Shown piece after piece: positions 24,167 through 33,155 of a stretch of DNA of 64,000 nucleotides; the first letter of the stretch is position 1, and each line of letters opens with the position of its first letter. A program made the position numbers and the translations under genes. Under the pieces are notes generated by a model. The model was not told where the DNA came from. It searched no databases and saw nothing but the letters and a program-made list of their open reading frames with translations. Source of the stretch: Mariniphaga sediminis (GTDB taxonomy: Bacteria; Bacteroidota; Bacteroidia; Bacteroidales; Prolixibacteraceae); NCBI RefSeq assembly GCF_003573545.1, contig NZ_QWET01000011.1:117080-181079 (forward strand), written 5' to 3'.

Positions 24167-25024
24167 TTAACCTTTTATTTCGCTGGGGCGAAAACCAAAT
24201 TTTTTGGCAAACGCATTTGAAAAGGAGCTCAGGCTGTCGTAGCCCACATGCCAGGCTGCTTCCTGAATAGTCATCTTCTTTTTTCTGATAATATCGTGTG
24301 CCGTATTTAACCGTTCATTCTGAAGGTATTTGAACACAGGGACCCCAAACAATTCTTTAAATTCTTTTTTCAGCTTAAATGTATTTAGCCCGATTTGTTT
24401 GGAGAGTTCGGACAAGGAAGGTGGGGTTTCCAGGTTTTTGGCAAGTATTTCTCTTGCCAGTTGCAACTTTTTTCTTTCTTCTCCGGGAATAGTTTCTTCA
24501 GACATAGCAGAAAGCTGGCCAAAAAAGTGGGCGAGCAACAAGGTCATCTGACTTCTGAAAAACATCATTTTCGCCTTGCCTTCATATTTTGAATGAAAGA
24601 CCTGGTCAACAATTTGTTGCATTTCGTGTGTCATAAAAAAGCCGGGCCCTTCCACATAATGGTCGGTTGGAAAAACCAACTGGTTCAGCATTTCTCCAAA
24701 TAGCTCTCCCTCCTGGTTGGGCAACTTATCGATGTTACGAAGGGTGGTTGCAATCACAATACATTCTAACGGTTTCGAAGCCGAAACGGAATGTACAAAT
24801 TCAACATTTTTATCGGCATAAAAAGAGAGTGTCAGTCCTTTCGTATAGTTAAACTTTTTTTGGTTGTCGCCATACTTTACCGTAAGATCAACATTTCCTG
24901 CTCCATAAAACGCAACCGCAATTATGGGTTCCTCAAAAAAACATGAATCAACGGAGGGCTCCTCAGAGTTTGCTGCCTCCAGCAGGATGGTAAAATCGTT
25001 GATGTCAATAATGTCTCGTATCAT
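24167..25024 (-). CDS. AraC-family transcriptional regulator
   Basis: This 285-residue protein has an N-terminal effector-type domain of about 180 residues with beta-rich character (PIIAVAFYGAGNVDLTV, LTLSFYADKNVEFVHSV). A C-terminal AraC double helix-turn-helix follows (SLSELSKQIGLNTFKLKKEF from about residue 205, and MTIQEAAWHVGYDSLSSFSN from about 252, then FGFRPSEI). It probably regulates the DUF1772 gene just downstream and perhaps the MDR reductase, since paired repeats of the same design lie in both promoters. Its own promoter region (25025-25108) contains interleaved inverted repeats. Confidence 0.92.
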   Translation of the reverse strand: MIRDIIDINDFTILLEAANSEEPSVDSCFFEEPIIAVAFYGAGNVDLTVKYGDNQKKFNYTKGLTLSFYADKNVEFVHSVSASKPLECIVIATTLRNIDKLPNQEGELFGEMLNQLVFPTDHYVEGPGFFMTHEMQQIVDQVFHSKYEGKAKMMFFRSQMTLLLAHFFGQLSAMSEETIPGEERKKLQLAREILAKNLETPPSLSELSKQIGLNTFKLKKEFKELFGVPVFKYLQNERLNTAHDIIRKKKMTIQEAAWHVGYDSLSSFSNAFAKKFGFRPSEIKG

Positions 25025-25067
25025 ATTTTACATCTCCCTTAAAATACCCGTTGATTTCTTTTCAACT

Positions 25068-25118
25068 TCCATCGTAACATCCGGAGTTTATGTTGAAAAC
25101 GTTTCATCTTACGATGGA
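25068..25118. repeat. Inverted repeat between two regulator genes
   Basis: TCCATCGTAA (25068-25077) is perfectly inverted as TTACGATGGA (25109-25118), with a 31-base loop. The right arm contains the stop codon of the TPR regulator gene. A second pair, TTTTCAAC (25059-25066) and GTTGAAAA (25092-25099), interleaves with it, so both stems cannot form in a simple nested way. It could be a weak terminator or a regulator site for the AraC promoter. Confidence 0.4.
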
Positions 25119-26914
25119 GTATTCTGTTTTAAAAACTCCTTTGGTGTCATTCCTACCTCTTTCTTAAAGTAGGTGTTAAAAACGGTTTTTGAATTAAAGC
25201 CGCTTTCATAGGCCAGGCCAATCAGAGAAATGTGGCTGTTCTCCGGATCGAGTGCGAGCTTTTTAAAATATTCAATCCGGTAATAATTGATAAACTCATT
25301 GAAGTTTTTTCCCATGCGCTCATTGAGCAGCCAGGATAATTTATTCGGATGAATTTCTACCTGCCCGGCAAGTGAACGGAGTGAAAGACCGGGAACCAAA
25401 AATGGCTCTTCTTCAAGGATAAACCGATATAAACTTTCTTCGAGAACGTCTGCTGTTTTGGAATCTAAAAGAGGCAGTTTTTCCTGTGTCGGTTTTGCCG
25501 GCTCTCCCGGTTGGAGATAAAATTGATTTTTATACGTTTCGTATCGGGAATCGTTTTTCAATGCATTTGCCAATGGGTCAGTGTAACTAAGTAATAAAAC
25601 CGATGATTTTAGTTTAACTGCTTCATCGAGCCAGGTAAAAGCTTCGTTTGCTTTTCCCATGCTGGCATAAGCCAGGTAAAGGTAGGAGTGGGCCTGAAAA
25701 GCAGTTGGTTCTTGTGCTTTTTTATGTAACCGGGCGAAGTATTTTTTTGTTTCAGCGTCATCTTTTTTAAGGATGTTTGCCAGGCAAATTATTCCCAACC
25801 GTTCATCGTCAACCACAATTTCTTTGGGCATTCTTCCCAGAAAATCTAAGGTTTTGTCATACTGTTCCATCTTCAGAAGACAGTAACTCCGTACAATGTA
25901 AGCCGGAATGTTGTAGGGATTTTTCTCCAGGCATTCGTCAAACAATTTTAAGGCGTCAGAATAGTTTTCTGTTCGGTAATGAAAATATGCACGGAAAAAC
26001 AACGTTTCCTGCGAAAGCGGGTCAATACTGTATGCCATTTCCAAATGTTGTTTTGCTTTTTCCATTTCTCCGGAAATTACATAAAGCAGGGTCAAAAACT
26101 GTTGGGCTTCCGGGTAGTTTGGTTTTAATTCGACCGAGTGCAGGACGTGTTTTAACGCTTTTTGAAAATCAGCATCGTAGAAAAAAGCAATATTGGCCAG
26201 CAGGTAATGTACGCCCGCATTTTCAGGATTCAGCGAATATGCTTTGTCGGTATATTCCCGCGATATCTGCCAGGCTTGTTCCCCGGGCATTAGTTCCGTT
26301 ACGGCAAAAAAGCTGTAAGCATCGGCCAGTCCCACATACGAATCAGTATGGTTGGGGTCAAGGGCAATGGCTTTTTCATACAATTCGATGGCTTTTTGTG
26401 CATCCTGCGGGTTCCATTTGTTAAAATGATACCGGGCCTTCAAAAAGTATTCATAAGCATCAAAACTTGTGGTTTTCTTTTCTACCAGGTGATCCTGAAT
26501 TTCAAAGTGACCGTACTGTTCCCTGAGCTTATCGGCAATTAACAGGCTAATTTCATCCTGGATTTCGAAAATATTCTCCAGTTTCCGATCCCAGGTTTCC
26601 GACCAAAAATGAAAGTCCTCTTCTGCATGAATTAACTGGGCTGTGATCCGGATGGTTTTGGCTGCCAGACGAACACTCCCTTCCAAAATAGTTGCTGCAT
26701 GCAACTCTTTGGCAATTTGCCGGATGGGAATATTTTTATTTTTGAAATAAAAGGAAGACGTTCTGGAGGTAACTCTCAGGTGTTCAATACGGGCCAGCGC
26801 ATTGATTATTTCTTCCGTAATTCCGTCGCTAAAATATTCTATATCCTCGCTGCCACTCATATTCACAAACGGAAGTACGGCAATTGTTTTTTCTGTAGGT
26901 TTCAGTTTTTCCAT
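25109..26914 (-). CDS. TolB-like / TPR / AraC-type DNA-binding regulator
   Basis: This 601-residue protein joins three parts. Residues 1-130 are a TolB-N-like or adenylate-cyclase-associated domain (IAVLPFVNMSGSEDIEYFSD, then GITEEIINAL and TILEGSVRL). Residues about 150-440 are TPR repeats (KAIELYEKAIALDPNHTDSY, ALKHVLHSVELKPNYPEAQQ, ALKLFDECLEKNPYNIPAYI). The last 100 residues are an AraC-type HTH (LSLRSLAGQVEIHPNKLSWL and ISLIGLAYESGFNSKTVFNT, then GMTPKEFLKQ). It has no signal peptide or transmembrane helix, so it is cytosolic. Such proteins are frequent in Bacteroidota, and their inputs are largely unknown. It may regulate the genes downstream, including the second AraC. Confidence 0.9.
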   Translation of the reverse strand: MEKLKPTEKTIAVLPFVNMSGSEDIEYFSDGITEEIINALARIEHLRVTSRTSSFYFKNKNIPIRQIAKELHAATILEGSVRLAAKTIRITAQLIHAEEDFHFWSETWDRKLENIFEIQDEISLLIADKLREQYGHFEIQDHLVEKKTTSFDAYEYFLKARYHFNKWNPQDAQKAIELYEKAIALDPNHTDSYVGLADAYSFFAVTELMPGEQAWQISREYTDKAYSLNPENAGVHYLLANIAFFYDADFQKALKHVLHSVELKPNYPEAQQFLTLLYVISGEMEKAKQHLEMAYSIDPLSQETLFFRAYFHYRTENYSDALKLFDECLEKNPYNIPAYIVRSYCLLKMEQYDKTLDFLGRMPKEIVVDDERLGIICLANILKKDDAETKKYFARLHKKAQEPTAFQAHSYLYLAYASMGKANEAFTWLDEAVKLKSSVLLLSYTDPLANALKNDSRYETYKNQFYLQPGEPAKPTQEKLPLLDSKTADVLEESLYRFILEEEPFLVPGLSLRSLAGQVEIHPNKLSWLLNERMGKNFNEFINYYRIEYFKKLALDPENSHISLIGLAYESGFNSKTVFNTYFKKEVGMTPKEFLKQNTPS

Positions 26915-27181
26915 TCCATCATTTTATGTTGTGGCGCTTCCCTAATTATATTTATCGCGTAAGCATGATTATTTTTAGCCGCATTAAAGACCGGCTAAAA
27001 TAAATAATCGTTTTTCGAAACATCCAACCAGGCTGCTTTAAGCCCGGCATGAGCCATTAACCCGGTTGAAATATTCCTTGAATTGCTGTTGCAAAATTTA
27101 ACCATTCTCAAATTTGCATTCGACATTTCGTTTGATTCAGATATCTGAGTTTTAAACATGGGTGCGTAAAAAAAGTTTAAA
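26915..27181. other. Intergenic spacer upstream of the TPR regulator
   Basis: This 267-base stretch is non-coding and presumably contains the promoter of the TPR/AraC regulator. I see no strong TAnnTTTG box at a good distance and no hairpin. Confidence 0.5.
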
Positions 27182-27228
27182 GTCTGAATACAAAAAGCTT
27201 CCCGGTAAGAGGCTTTTTGTATTCAGAC
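27182..27228 (-). terminator. Long inverted repeat, probable terminator of the polysaccharide-locus operon
   Basis: Arms 27182-27198 and 27212-27228 are a perfect 17-bp inverted repeat (GTCTGAATACAAAAAGC and its complement) with a 13-base loop. On the - strand it is followed by TTTAAACTTTTTTT. It lies 150 bases past the stop of the FAD-oxidoreductase gene, the last gene of the operon. 27229-27377 contains nothing else I can identify. Confidence 0.6.
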
Positions 27229-27377
27229 CAAACTTCTGACTTCTGGCGGAGCGTTGTCGTACTTTTATTTGAAAATTATGATATGTATTAAAGTATATAA
27301 ATCAGAGAAACTAAAGAAAAAATGTCAGATTATAGCGGCTCTGATTATTAAGTCATTTTTTCATCTGTAACCTAATT

Positions 27378-29270
27378 TTATTTATACCAGTTTCTTCCAA
27401 CCCCTTTCTGCATTAACGATTTTAGTTCGTTCAAATGATTTTGATATACCCCTCTGGGATTGGTTCCGTGCTTTTTGGCCAAAGATGCAGCCATTCCAAC
27501 CACTTCGCCCATCATTCCTGTTGTACGCATAACACGCACCGTACCCAGTGCAACATGTGTTACACTAATATTCCTTCCGGCCATAAAGAGGTTCTCAATA
27601 TTTCTGGAGTATAAACACCTGTAAGGAACTGCGTAAGGCTCTATTTTAACATGTTTTGCTTCTGAAAGAAAAGGTTCTTCGTTAAACCCTTCCAGTGCAA
27701 CCGGATAATGAAGGTCGATAGTCCAGGTAGTTGTAAAACTGGCATCTGGAAAAGCAGTTTTTTCGCGCAAATCCTGCTCCTTCAGAATTACATCTCCCAT
27801 AAGCCTTCGCGATTCACGCTTTCCGCCAATATAGGCAGCCCACTTTAATTGATAATTTTTGTACGTATCTTTTTCTTTACTTTCATTTTTAAGAAATGCC
27901 CAGTTTCCAAAAAGAGCCCGAAGACCGTAGTCCCTGATGTATTCAATATCTTCTATTTGATTCCAGTAAAAACCGGTTTCCCAATCCCAGTCGCCGCGGG
28001 TAAGATATTGACAGGTTTCTTCTGTAAATTGGACGGCCCAGGGGCATTCAGGGAAAGAGGATTTCCCCGGCGTTTCAGCATACCATTGTACTGAAGTTCC
28101 CATAACCAGATCGTCGGGATTTTCCGGTGCACTGGGCTCACTGGTTTCAGCCCGGCTTTCTCTTCCCATCCTAAAATCAGCACCAGCCAAAAATCCCAGG
28201 TTTCCGTCACCTGTGCAGTCCGCAAAAAACTGACCTTTAAATTTCACTTCTTTGCCGGTTACAATGTTTCTGCCAGTAACTGAGATAATTTTGCCCCCTG
28301 AACTTTCGGCATCAAAAACATGTGTATTCAAAAACAACTCGATGTTTTCTTCTGCTTCAACCATTTGCTGTTTTTTATCGTCGGCATAATTACTTTTGGG
28401 GCCAGCATTGTGAATTTTCTTTTCCGGGTTGTTTTCTATTACCTCCAGAATTTTTTTACTTCTTTCAGCTTCCGGATCACGTTGGGCTTCCCATAATGGC
28501 CAGTAACCGACAGGTCCGATTTCATCAACCAGTTTTCCGAGATTTGGATACGGTTTCTGAAAAATGAGTCCGGACAGTCCTACACGTACTTCAGAACTGT
28601 TGTTGCCACCGAGTACCGGCCTGTTTTGAATCAACGCCACTTTGCATCCAAGCCTGGCAGCGCTAACCGCTGAAGTAACTCCGGCCATTCCGCCGCCTAC
28701 TACTACCAAGTCGAATTCGCCTGCCAACGTTGGTTTTTTGGGAAGATTTGAATGGGTTGCGCGGAACCGGGCCAATGCATCACTCTCATTGGGTGGAATA
28801 AAATCTGCATCTTTTGTCAGGACAATAGCATCACAACGACCATTAAACCCGGTTAAATCGTGGAGTTCAATATCGACCTTCCTCCTGTTTAGCTGAACCG
28901 TTCCTCCATCCTGCCAGTGCCATTCTGCTCCTGTTGTTCCGAATGTTGTTTTTAAGGGGGTTTTGTCAAACAGCAACTGAAATTTTCCCGGGGCTCCCGG
29001 AACGTTCCATGGAGCAACCCAGTTGCGGGTGCGTACCCAAACCCGGTATTTCCCTCTTTTTGCCACTTCAACCCTTGTTTGGGCGTTTTCGACAGGAATT
29101 CCCAACCCGTGTGCCATCATATATGGAGATCCCATTTGATCCATACTTTGCTGGTCGATTACCCAACCTCCTGTATTTGTAAAACTTTCAGCTTCAATCA
29201 AAATAGATTGAGAATTTGCAGTTAAGCACCCTATTACCAAATAAATAATTAATAGATATTTTATTTTCAT
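27378..29270 (-). CDS. Secreted FAD-dependent oxidoreductase with N-terminal carbohydrate-binding-like domain
   Basis: The ATG at 29270 (MKIKYLLIIYLVIGCLTANS) starts a clear signal peptide; the frame extends upstream without one. The protein has about 630 residues. Residues about 22-165 form a beta-sandwich that looks like a carbohydrate-binding module (ILIEAESFTNTGGWVIDQQS, VWVRTRNWVAPW). The FAD-oxidoreductase domain (PF12831-like) begins FDLVVVGGGMAGVTSAVSAA, with GGNNSSEVRVGLSG and FADCTGDGNLGFLAGADFRM later, and ends FMAGRNISVTHVALGTVRVM. These enzymes are recurrent in polysaccharide utilization loci but their substrate is mostly undefined; oxidation of a sugar or glycoside is the usual suggestion. 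It is the last gene in the operon. Confidence 0.9.
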   Translation of the reverse strand: MKIKYLLIIYLVIGCLTANSQSILIEAESFTNTGGWVIDQQSMDQMGSPYMMAHGLGIPVENAQTRVEVAKRGKYRVWVRTRNWVAPWNVPGAPGKFQLLFDKTPLKTTFGTTGAEWHWQDGGTVQLNRRKVDIELHDLTGFNGRCDAIVLTKDADFIPPNESDALARFRATHSNLPKKPTLAGEFDLVVVGGGMAGVTSAVSAARLGCKVALIQNRPVLGGNNSSEVRVGLSGLIFQKPYPNLGKLVDEIGPVGYWPLWEAQRDPEAERSKKILEVIENNPEKKIHNAGPKSNYADDKKQQMVEAEENIELFLNTHVFDAESSGGKIISVTGRNIVTGKEVKFKGQFFADCTGDGNLGFLAGADFRMGRESRAETSEPSAPENPDDLVMGTSVQWYAETPGKSSFPECPWAVQFTEETCQYLTRGDWDWETGFYWNQIEDIEYIRDYGLRALFGNWAFLKNESKEKDTYKNYQLKWAAYIGGKRESRRLMGDVILKEQDLREKTAFPDASFTTTWTIDLHYPVALEGFNEEPFLSEAKHVKIEPYAVPYRCLYSRNIENLFMAGRNISVTHVALGTVRVMRTTGMMGEVVGMAASLAKKHGTNPRGVYQNHLNELKSLMQKGVGRNWYK

Positions 29271-29334
29271 ATTTTCATCTTTTTGTAATTCGAAAATGGT
29301 GTTACTCTCTGATATCATTCATAAAATCAAATAA

Positions 29335-31599
29335 TCACGTTTTAATTAGTTTTAAAGATAAAATTTTCTCTCCTTGATTAATACGAACTATATAAACTCC
29401 ATTATCCAATCCATCTAAATTCATTTCATCCAATTGATTATTAATTAACTGACTAATTATTTTTTTTCCTGTCAAATCATAAATATCAACAGAAACGCTT
29501 TCCTTTAAATTTGATAATTGAATACTAAGTTTACCGGAACATGGATTAGGAAATATTTTTACATCCTTTAAATCATTAAGATTCAATACACCGGTAGCAT
29601 TATAATCTTTCAAAATAATCTTAGAAGTATATGGATCCAGTTGTAATGTTCCGCTGAACTTTTCACCTTCAATGTCAATAACAGGATATTCTAAATTGAC
29701 GGTAAGAACCGAATCAGATGGATTAATCAAAATTGAAATATCTGATAAATTATCAATTCCCTGAGGAGACATTTTTGAGTTTTGATCTTTATTTGAATAT
29801 GACTGCCAACTATACGCATAAGATGCCGATAATGGTCTGAATATATTTTCAGGATTGCCATTAATTCTTTGAGAGGTCAAAATTCCTTCATTATAGCCCA
29901 GTGGTCTTGCAGCATAATCATCAATTGGGCGAGCATAGATATTACTATCTATCTCTGCTGCATTATAAATGGGATTACCTGCAGCCTCCATTGGTGAATG
30001 GTATTTTACCATTTTCTGATCTGTAGTTTTGGCACAAAAAATATTGTGTTTTATAGTATTGTCTTTACACTCTTCTCCACCTCTGGAAATCTGAAATTGC
30101 ACACTACTGTTATAAAGGGTATTGTGATGAAAATTTATTCTTCCTGAATTACCCCAAAATACACCTTTTTCTCCACATTCAAATGCAGTATTGTATGCAA
30201 CCTCATAATCAGTAGATGATTGGTCTAAATAGATTCCGTTAGTCCAGCTATACTCCAATGTATTATTAGTCCCTTTATTAGCATTATTGCTTGTCCCGGT
30301 TACAATATTCCCAATAATTTTATTTCCATATTTCAGATTTTTTGAATGTGTATAAATACCTCCACCATCATCCGTGATAAAACAAAAACCTTCTATATAA
30401 TTATTTTTTACTGTCATTGAATCTCCCCTAAACGTAATTCCACAATAACCTGAATTAATTATTGTATTGTTTTCAACAGTTAACCCATTATGGTTCCCAG
30501 CCCTAATCCCGCAGAACTCAGCACCATCGCCAATACCGGGGAACAAACCGCTATTTTGAATATCATTGCCACGAACAAAGGACCCATATTTGCAATTTTT
30601 AACCACAATACCGTTGACATTGGAGTTATATACTTTGTTATTTTCTATAATCAGAAAATATTTTCTTAAGCTAATCCCATTTTTTCCCGAATAGTTAATA
30701 TCACAATTTTTTACGGTAATGTGATGTGCTGTATTGGATAAGTAATTATAAATTCCACAATCGTTGGCCCCCGAGAGAGCAAGATCTTCAATTACGATGT
30801 AGCTTCCGTTTGGTACGATCAGATAATCAATAGTCGTCATTTTTAAATCAGAAGGTTCTGATGCACTAAAAACAGTTATCTTCCCGGTTTCAGGATTGTA
30901 GTACCATTCATTTTGGACATTTACAGTACGAATATCATTTTGGATAAAAAAACCAAAACCATCATTTAACTGATACATGAGGTTTTCAAAACCAAGAGTC
31001 CCTCCAACATGAGAAGTAATGACCCTTCTATCCCACACATAATGATTTGTTCTTATTACTATATCAGCACCTGTCCAATTATTTACGGAAGATGAAAGAC
31101 TATATGTAGAAATCTGATTTTTTTCAGAATGGGCATAATAGGTAAGATAATCTGTATTAGGAATTCTTCCCATAGGTGTATTTTCACCATCAATTAATAC
31201 CATATTGCATGAGCTTAAGCTTGAAATGGAATCAGTGCTTTCCCATAAATTTCCATCCAATGATGTCCATGATTCAATTTTCTTAAAGCCTGTAATTAAT
31301 GGCTTATCTCCATCTCCATAAGCCCCCACTACTATCGGATTTTCCTGATTTCCTTCCTGATTGATAATAATTGAGCCATAAAATGTATCACCTCTTTTTA
31401 AAAGGATTTTATCTCCAGGCTGAAGACTTAGCTCATTTACCTTATCCAAAGTTTGCCAGGCTTCCTGTTTGGTTAATCCACTGTTAGCATCATTTCCGGT
31501 GTTGCTAATATAGTACACAGTAGAAAATGCATAAGTACTAAACGATAATGCAATTATTAATAGCACTCCTTTAATCACTGAATAATTGAATAATTTCAT
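29335..31599 (-). CDS. T9SS-secreted right-handed parallel beta-helix protein
   Basis: Start ATG 31599 (MKLFNYSVIKGVLLIIALSF) gives a signal peptide and about 754 residues. The N-terminal YYISNTGNDANSGLTKQEAW and GDKILLKRGDTFYGSI are typical of DUF1565/pectate-lyase-like beta-helices. Repeated PbH1 coils follow (VKNCDINYSGKNGISLR, IIENNKVYNSNVNGIVVKN, VENNTIINSGYCGITFRG). The C-terminus is a type A T9SS sorting domain (KIFPNPCSGKLSIQLSN, GVYIVRINQGEKILSLKLIK). The fold is used by polysaccharide lyases and some glycosidases; catalytic residues cannot be assigned here. It is therefore probably the surface depolymerase of the locus, or a binding protein. Confidence 0.88.
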   Translation of the reverse strand: MKLFNYSVIKGVLLIIALSFSTYAFSTVYYISNTGNDANSGLTKQEAWQTLDKVNELSLQPGDKILLKRGDTFYGSIIINQEGNQENPIVVGAYGDGDKPLITGFKKIESWTSLDGNLWESTDSISSLSSCNMVLIDGENTPMGRIPNTDYLTYYAHSEKNQISTYSLSSSVNNWTGADIVIRTNHYVWDRRVITSHVGGTLGFENLMYQLNDGFGFFIQNDIRTVNVQNEWYYNPETGKITVFSASEPSDLKMTTIDYLIVPNGSYIVIEDLALSGANDCGIYNYLSNTAHHITVKNCDINYSGKNGISLRKYFLIIENNKVYNSNVNGIVVKNCKYGSFVRGNDIQNSGLFPGIGDGAEFCGIRAGNHNGLTVENNTIINSGYCGITFRGDSMTVKNNYIEGFCFITDDGGGIYTHSKNLKYGNKIIGNIVTGTSNNANKGTNNTLEYSWTNGIYLDQSSTDYEVAYNTAFECGEKGVFWGNSGRINFHHNTLYNSSVQFQISRGGEECKDNTIKHNIFCAKTTDQKMVKYHSPMEAAGNPIYNAAEIDSNIYARPIDDYAARPLGYNEGILTSQRINGNPENIFRPLSASYAYSWQSYSNKDQNSKMSPQGIDNLSDISILINPSDSVLTVNLEYPVIDIEGEKFSGTLQLDPYTSKIILKDYNATGVLNLNDLKDVKIFPNPCSGKLSIQLSNLKESVSVDIYDLTGKKIISQLINNQLDEMNLDGLDNGVYIVRINQGEKILSLKLIKT

Positions 31600-31682
31600 A
31601 ATTATGACTTTAATAAGAGAGTTGTTGAAACCATAAAAAAATAGTCTCAACAACTCGTTAGCATACTTATACTGAAATGAGA

Positions 31683-33113
31683 TTAATTTACAACAGGAGT
31701 AAACGTGTTAACCGGAGAAACACCGCGATCTTTTACAATCAAAGTATCTTTTACATTCCAAGTATATTTACCATTTGGAATAACACCATCTGCCTGTGTT
31801 TCAAAATAGTCAAAAATACACCATTTCCCGTCAGTATGGATTACACATTTTAATGTATGATACGTATTTTCTAAATCGATCAGCTCAAATGCTTTTGTTT
31901 GATAACCACTGGTAAATGAACACGATACATCTTCGGCAATTAACTCGTCATCAATATAAACATCAAAAGAACCATAATTTGGGCCTGCTTTTACAAATAC
32001 AGAAATTTTATTGCCAAAGAATTCCAATTCTAAAAAATCTCCCTTCGTTTTACAGTAAGACCGGTCATTATTGTAGTTTCCACTCTCATTGTTATGATTC
32101 CAGGTTCCAGTATAGGAGGCTTCTGTGTTGTTGTACTTGGTAATTACAGGTTCAAGGTAGAAATCATACTCATAATTGTAATCAAGGGTAATCATATTGT
32201 ATTGTTTCCCTTCTCTTTGATTACCACCTTCAATATATTTTCCTGTACCTGTAATTTCAATGTCCGCTCCTTCACTTTTCTGAAGAGTGACTGAACCATC
32301 ACTATCAATTGCTAAATCCAGATATAAGGTATCGGGGCTGGAATTAATAATCTGAACAGGAGTGGTAAATGAAACAGCATTTTTGCTTATCATATCCACC
32401 GCCATTTCGGTATTACTTGTTACATCGGCATTGCCGTAATCAACTACCATCGTTTCATTTCCATCGGCATCAATAATTGTGGCACTGCCTGAATAGTAAT
32501 AATTTCCATGGTATTCATTAATATATTTAATCATATACAAAGCATAATTTTGAGGGGCAACACTCCAATCATCTTTCACCCGGATATCGGGATTATCCAC
32601 TTTCGCTTCCCCCATTAAAATAGAATCAGTTTCAGCATTGGTTATTCTGAATGGTATCACATACTTATCTTTGAATGCCTCTGCATCATCAAGAAATGAT
32701 TCAGTTAACTGAATCACAATTTCACTTTGCATACTTCCGGCCGGAATTATTACCGATCCCAGATTTTCAATATTATAATATGACTCAGGCATTACAACCA
32801 ATTCGGCGCCATCACTTGAGTACAGATTTTGAACCAGGCTTTCGTCAATCGTATATTCAACTTTTCGGTCTTCGGTATTTTCAGATACACCACCAAGCCA
32901 AACAGTAACTGACACATTGAGGTTATTATCGTTCGTATTATCAAAATCGTTGGTATTTCCCAGGATCAAGGTTCTAAGAGGTGATTGATTTCCAAAATAT
33001 GCAACGGACTTTGCAAATTGGGGAAGCTCCATCTCAAGTACTTCGCAGGAAATTACACCAGCCATAATGAATAGGGGTATAATTCCTTTTATTATTTGTT
33101 TTATATTCTTCAT
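31683..33113 (-). CDS. DUF1735 (BT_3987-like) surface glycan-binding lipoprotein
   Basis: Start ATG 33113 (MKNIKQIIKGIIPLFIMAG); the GTG one codon earlier is not needed. About 476 residues. The lipoprotein box is in FIMAGVISCEVLEME (Cys at about 23). The DUF1735 domain (about 35-175, SVTVWLGGVSENTEDRKVEY, YNIENLGSVIIPAGSMQSEI, YVIPFRITNAETDSIL) is shared with proteins encoded beside SusD in many loci. A DUF5627-like or other beta-rich middle and a C-terminal sandwich (about 325-440, GDFLELEFFGNKISVFVKAG, FDVYIDDELIAED) complete it. It is likely a surface glycan-binding protein (SGBP). It lies between the second SusD and the beta-helix gene in the same operon. Confidence 0.85.
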   Translation of the reverse strand: MKNIKQIIKGIIPLFIMAGVISCEVLEMELPQFAKSVAYFGNQSPLRTLILGNTNDFDNTNDNNLNVSVTVWLGGVSENTEDRKVEYTIDESLVQNLYSSDGAELVVMPESYYNIENLGSVIIPAGSMQSEIVIQLTESFLDDAEAFKDKYVIPFRITNAETDSILMGEAKVDNPDIRVKDDWSVAPQNYALYMIKYINEYHGNYYYSGSATIIDADGNETMVVDYGNADVTSNTEMAVDMISKNAVSFTTPVQIINSSPDTLYLDLAIDSDGSVTLQKSEGADIEITGTGKYIEGGNQREGKQYNMITLDYNYEYDFYLEPVITKYNNTEASYTGTWNHNNESGNYNNDRSYCKTKGDFLELEFFGNKISVFVKAGPNYGSFDVYIDDELIAEDVSCSFTSGYQTKAFELIDLENTYHTLKCVIHTDGKWCIFDYFETQADGVIPNGKYTWNVKDTLIVKDRGVSPVNTFTPVVN

Positions 33114-33155
33114 CACTTTTATTTTTGAATTGCAAATAAAATCATAGCTACTATT

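Noticed and set aside
27014..27024. TTCGAAA-like sequence upstream of the TPR regulator as another AraC site
   Set aside because: Only a single short half-site is present, without the second copy at 21 bp.
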